Of a stretch of DNA of 15,396 nucleotides, positions 14,327-15,396 are shown piece by piece. The DNA is from Nitrospina sp. (GTDB taxonomy: Bacteria; Nitrospinota; Nitrospinia; Nitrospinales; Nitrospinaceae). Position 1 is the stretch's first letter. Every line of letters starts with the position of its first letter. Made by a program: the position numbers and the translations under genes. The notes below the pieces were generated by a model that searched no databases, was not told where the DNA came from, and saw nothing but the letters and a program-made list of their open reading frames with translations. The stretch is from contig SMVT01000122.1 of assembly GCA_004357365.1 (NCBI GenBank), positions 1 to 15,396 of the forward strand. The letters run 5' to 3'.

Positions 14327-15396
14327 TCAAAAGGTAAGCTTGAGGAAAAGATCTTTAACTTTCCGATAATTATTGACCAGGAAGGCTTCCAAGGTGGACC
14401 GCCAGTAGGATCGGGTATCAAATAATTGGTCGTGGGTTTCCTTGAGCAGTTTTGGAATCTCCAGTTTTTCAGGGCATTTGGGCAGGCAATCGCCGCACTC
14501 GGTACAGGCGGTGGCAAAGTTCCCGGGGAACCAGTGGCCCTTGCCCCCCAACATATTGTAGCGGTATTTCCCGTAGGTCTGCATATCATAGCCTTCCAGC
14601 AGGTTGCGGAACCGGAGGATCTCGGGGATGTTGATATTTTCGGGGCAGGGCAGGCAATCAGTACAGTAAGTACAAAACCCGGAGATTGAACGGGAGGCGT
14701 CATCCATGCGGGTTTTCACCGCCGCATCTTCCCGGGAGAAATAAGGTCCGCCCTTCAATAGGGCCAGGTTCTGGTCGAAATGTTCCGGTGCGTGCATGCC
14801 CAGCGTGAGCGTGGTGATCTGGGGATGGCTCAGGCAGAACCGTCCGTTGAACTGGATGGCGGTCAGCGGATGGCACAACTCCTTCACCCTTTCGGACGGG
14901 TTCCACAACTGTCCGCCCTTGTCGTTGGGCGAAATGATGAGGATGCCCATATCTTTCTCCCCGGCCAACTCCACCGCCGGCCGGTTGTGCTGGAAAAAAT
15001 AATAATAATGTAGATTGATGAAACTGAACATATCCGAGCGGATGGCTTGTTCGATCACGTTCAACGGCGCGTGGGTGGAAAACCCGATATGGCGGATCAA
15101 TCCCTCCTCCCGCAAGCGGTGCAGGGTGTCCACCGGGCCGCCGGGTTTAAGCGCCGCCTGCAGGCGCTCTTCGTTGTTGAGGCCGTGCCAGCCGTAAAAA
15201 TCCACATAGTCCAACTGAAGCGCCTTTAACTGTTGTTCCACCATCGAACGGGTTTCATCAGCGGTCATGGGCGCGCCCTTGGTCATCATTTTGAACTGAG
15301 CGCGCGGCGTGCCCAGCTCCTTTAAAACCTTGCCGTACAAATGTTCGCTTTTAACGTAGCCGTAGGCGGTTTCGATATGGTTGATCCCCACCTCCA
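14327..15396 (-). CDS. Aldo/keto reductase with C-terminal double Fe-S (ferredoxin-like) domain, N-terminus outside the window
   Basis: At least 356 residues of a cytoplasmic oxidoreductase. The first complete residues in the window, GINHIETAYGYVKSE, match the early aldo/keto reductase motif usually written DTAxxYG, so some 30-40 residues lie beyond the edge. A GTG near the edge is not the true start, because the frame stays open through it. Catalytic positions seen are E (in place of Asp), Tyr (GY), Lys (MMTKGA) and His (YGWHG). The Asp-to-Glu change recalls other Fe-S aldo/keto reductases. Two cysteine clusters follow near the C-terminus: CTYCTDCLPCP and CTECGDCLPKCP, typical [4Fe-4S] ligands, suggesting electron transfer by ferredoxin-type centres. 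Substrate unknown. It is on the same strand as the HD-GYP gene but 294 bases away, so co-transcription is doubtful. Confidence 0.9.
   Translation of the reverse strand, partial: EVGINHIETAYGYVKSEHLYGKVLKELGTPRAQFKMMTKGAPMTADETRSMVEQQLKALQLDYVDFYGWHGLNNEERLQAALKPGGPVDTLHRLREEGLIRHIGFSTHAPLNVIEQAIRSDMFSFINLHYYYFFQHNRPAVELAGEKDMGILIISPNDKGGQLWNPSERVKELCHPLTAIQFNGRFCLSHPQITTLTLGMHAPEHFDQNLALLKGGPYFSREDAAVKTRMDDASRSISGFCTYCTDCLPCPENINIPEILRFRNLLEGYDMQTYGKYRYNMLGGKGHWFPGNFATACTECGDCLPKCPEKLEIPKLLKETHDQLFDTRSYWRSTLEAFLVNNYRKVKDLFLKLTF

Noticed and set aside
1..15396. CRISPR array, tRNA, rRNA, transposase or phage genes
   Set aside because: No regularly spaced direct repeats, cloverleaf-like sequence, or recombinase/structural phage motifs were seen on either strand.

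Overview
The window looks like ordinary chromosome from a GC-rich Gram-negative bacterium, about 60% GC by eye. The best guess is a member of the Nitrospinota or a deltaproteobacterium-like lineage. This rests on response regulators without partner kinases, an HD-GYP signalling protein, a non-photosynthetic protein built from PCP_red domains, an Fe-S aldo/keto reductase, and dispersed C-rich/G-rich palindromic repeats. The assignment is an inference; there is no rRNA, tRNA or taxonomic marker gene here. I see no phage, transposase, CRISPR array or plasmid functions.

Layout, left to right. A response regulator with a long acidic tail (minus, 50-1126) is divergent from a predicted exported, membrane-anchored PHP-domain protein with a C-terminal SH3 domain (plus, 1344-3263). 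The PHP gene converges, with 5 bases between stops, on a four-gene minus-strand operon. In transcription order the operon is: dipeptide/oligopeptide-type permease B (6768-7730), permease C (5792-6760), an ABC-F ATPase (3814-5775) and a membrane-anchored class I methyltransferase resembling the FAM173 lysine methyltransferases (3269-3817). Spacings are 7 bases, 16 bases and a 4-base ATGA overlap. Divergent from the operon is a Nif3/YbgI-type dinuclear-metal protein (plus, 7816-8565), flanked by two copies of a palindromic repeat in opposite orientation. One copy supplies the ribosome binding site of the first permease gene.

Next comes a three-repeat PCP_red-domain protein (minus, 8683-9534), divergent from a very large fused membrane/spermidine-synthase-like/TPR protein (plus, 9662-12892). 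The latter converges on a response regulator/HD-GYP c-di-GMP phosphodiesterase (minus, 12917-14032). An AT-rich spacer of about 290 bases follows, and the window ends inside an aldo/keto reductase with a C-terminal double Fe-S domain (minus, 14327 to beyond 15396).

What is unusual: (i) the PHP protein has lost the HxH metal motif and carries a two-helix membrane hairpin inside its PHP fold; (ii) a bacterial FAM173-like methyltransferase is translationally coupled to an ABC-F gene and a permease pair with no ATPase or binding protein nearby; (iii) the PCP_red triple-repeat protein has no pigment genes around it; (iv) a mobile-type palindrome forms the permease translation start region; (v) the Nif3-like gene appears to be transcribed as a leaderless mRNA. 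I do not see a clear defence island or biosynthetic cluster, and I do not claim a complete new system.
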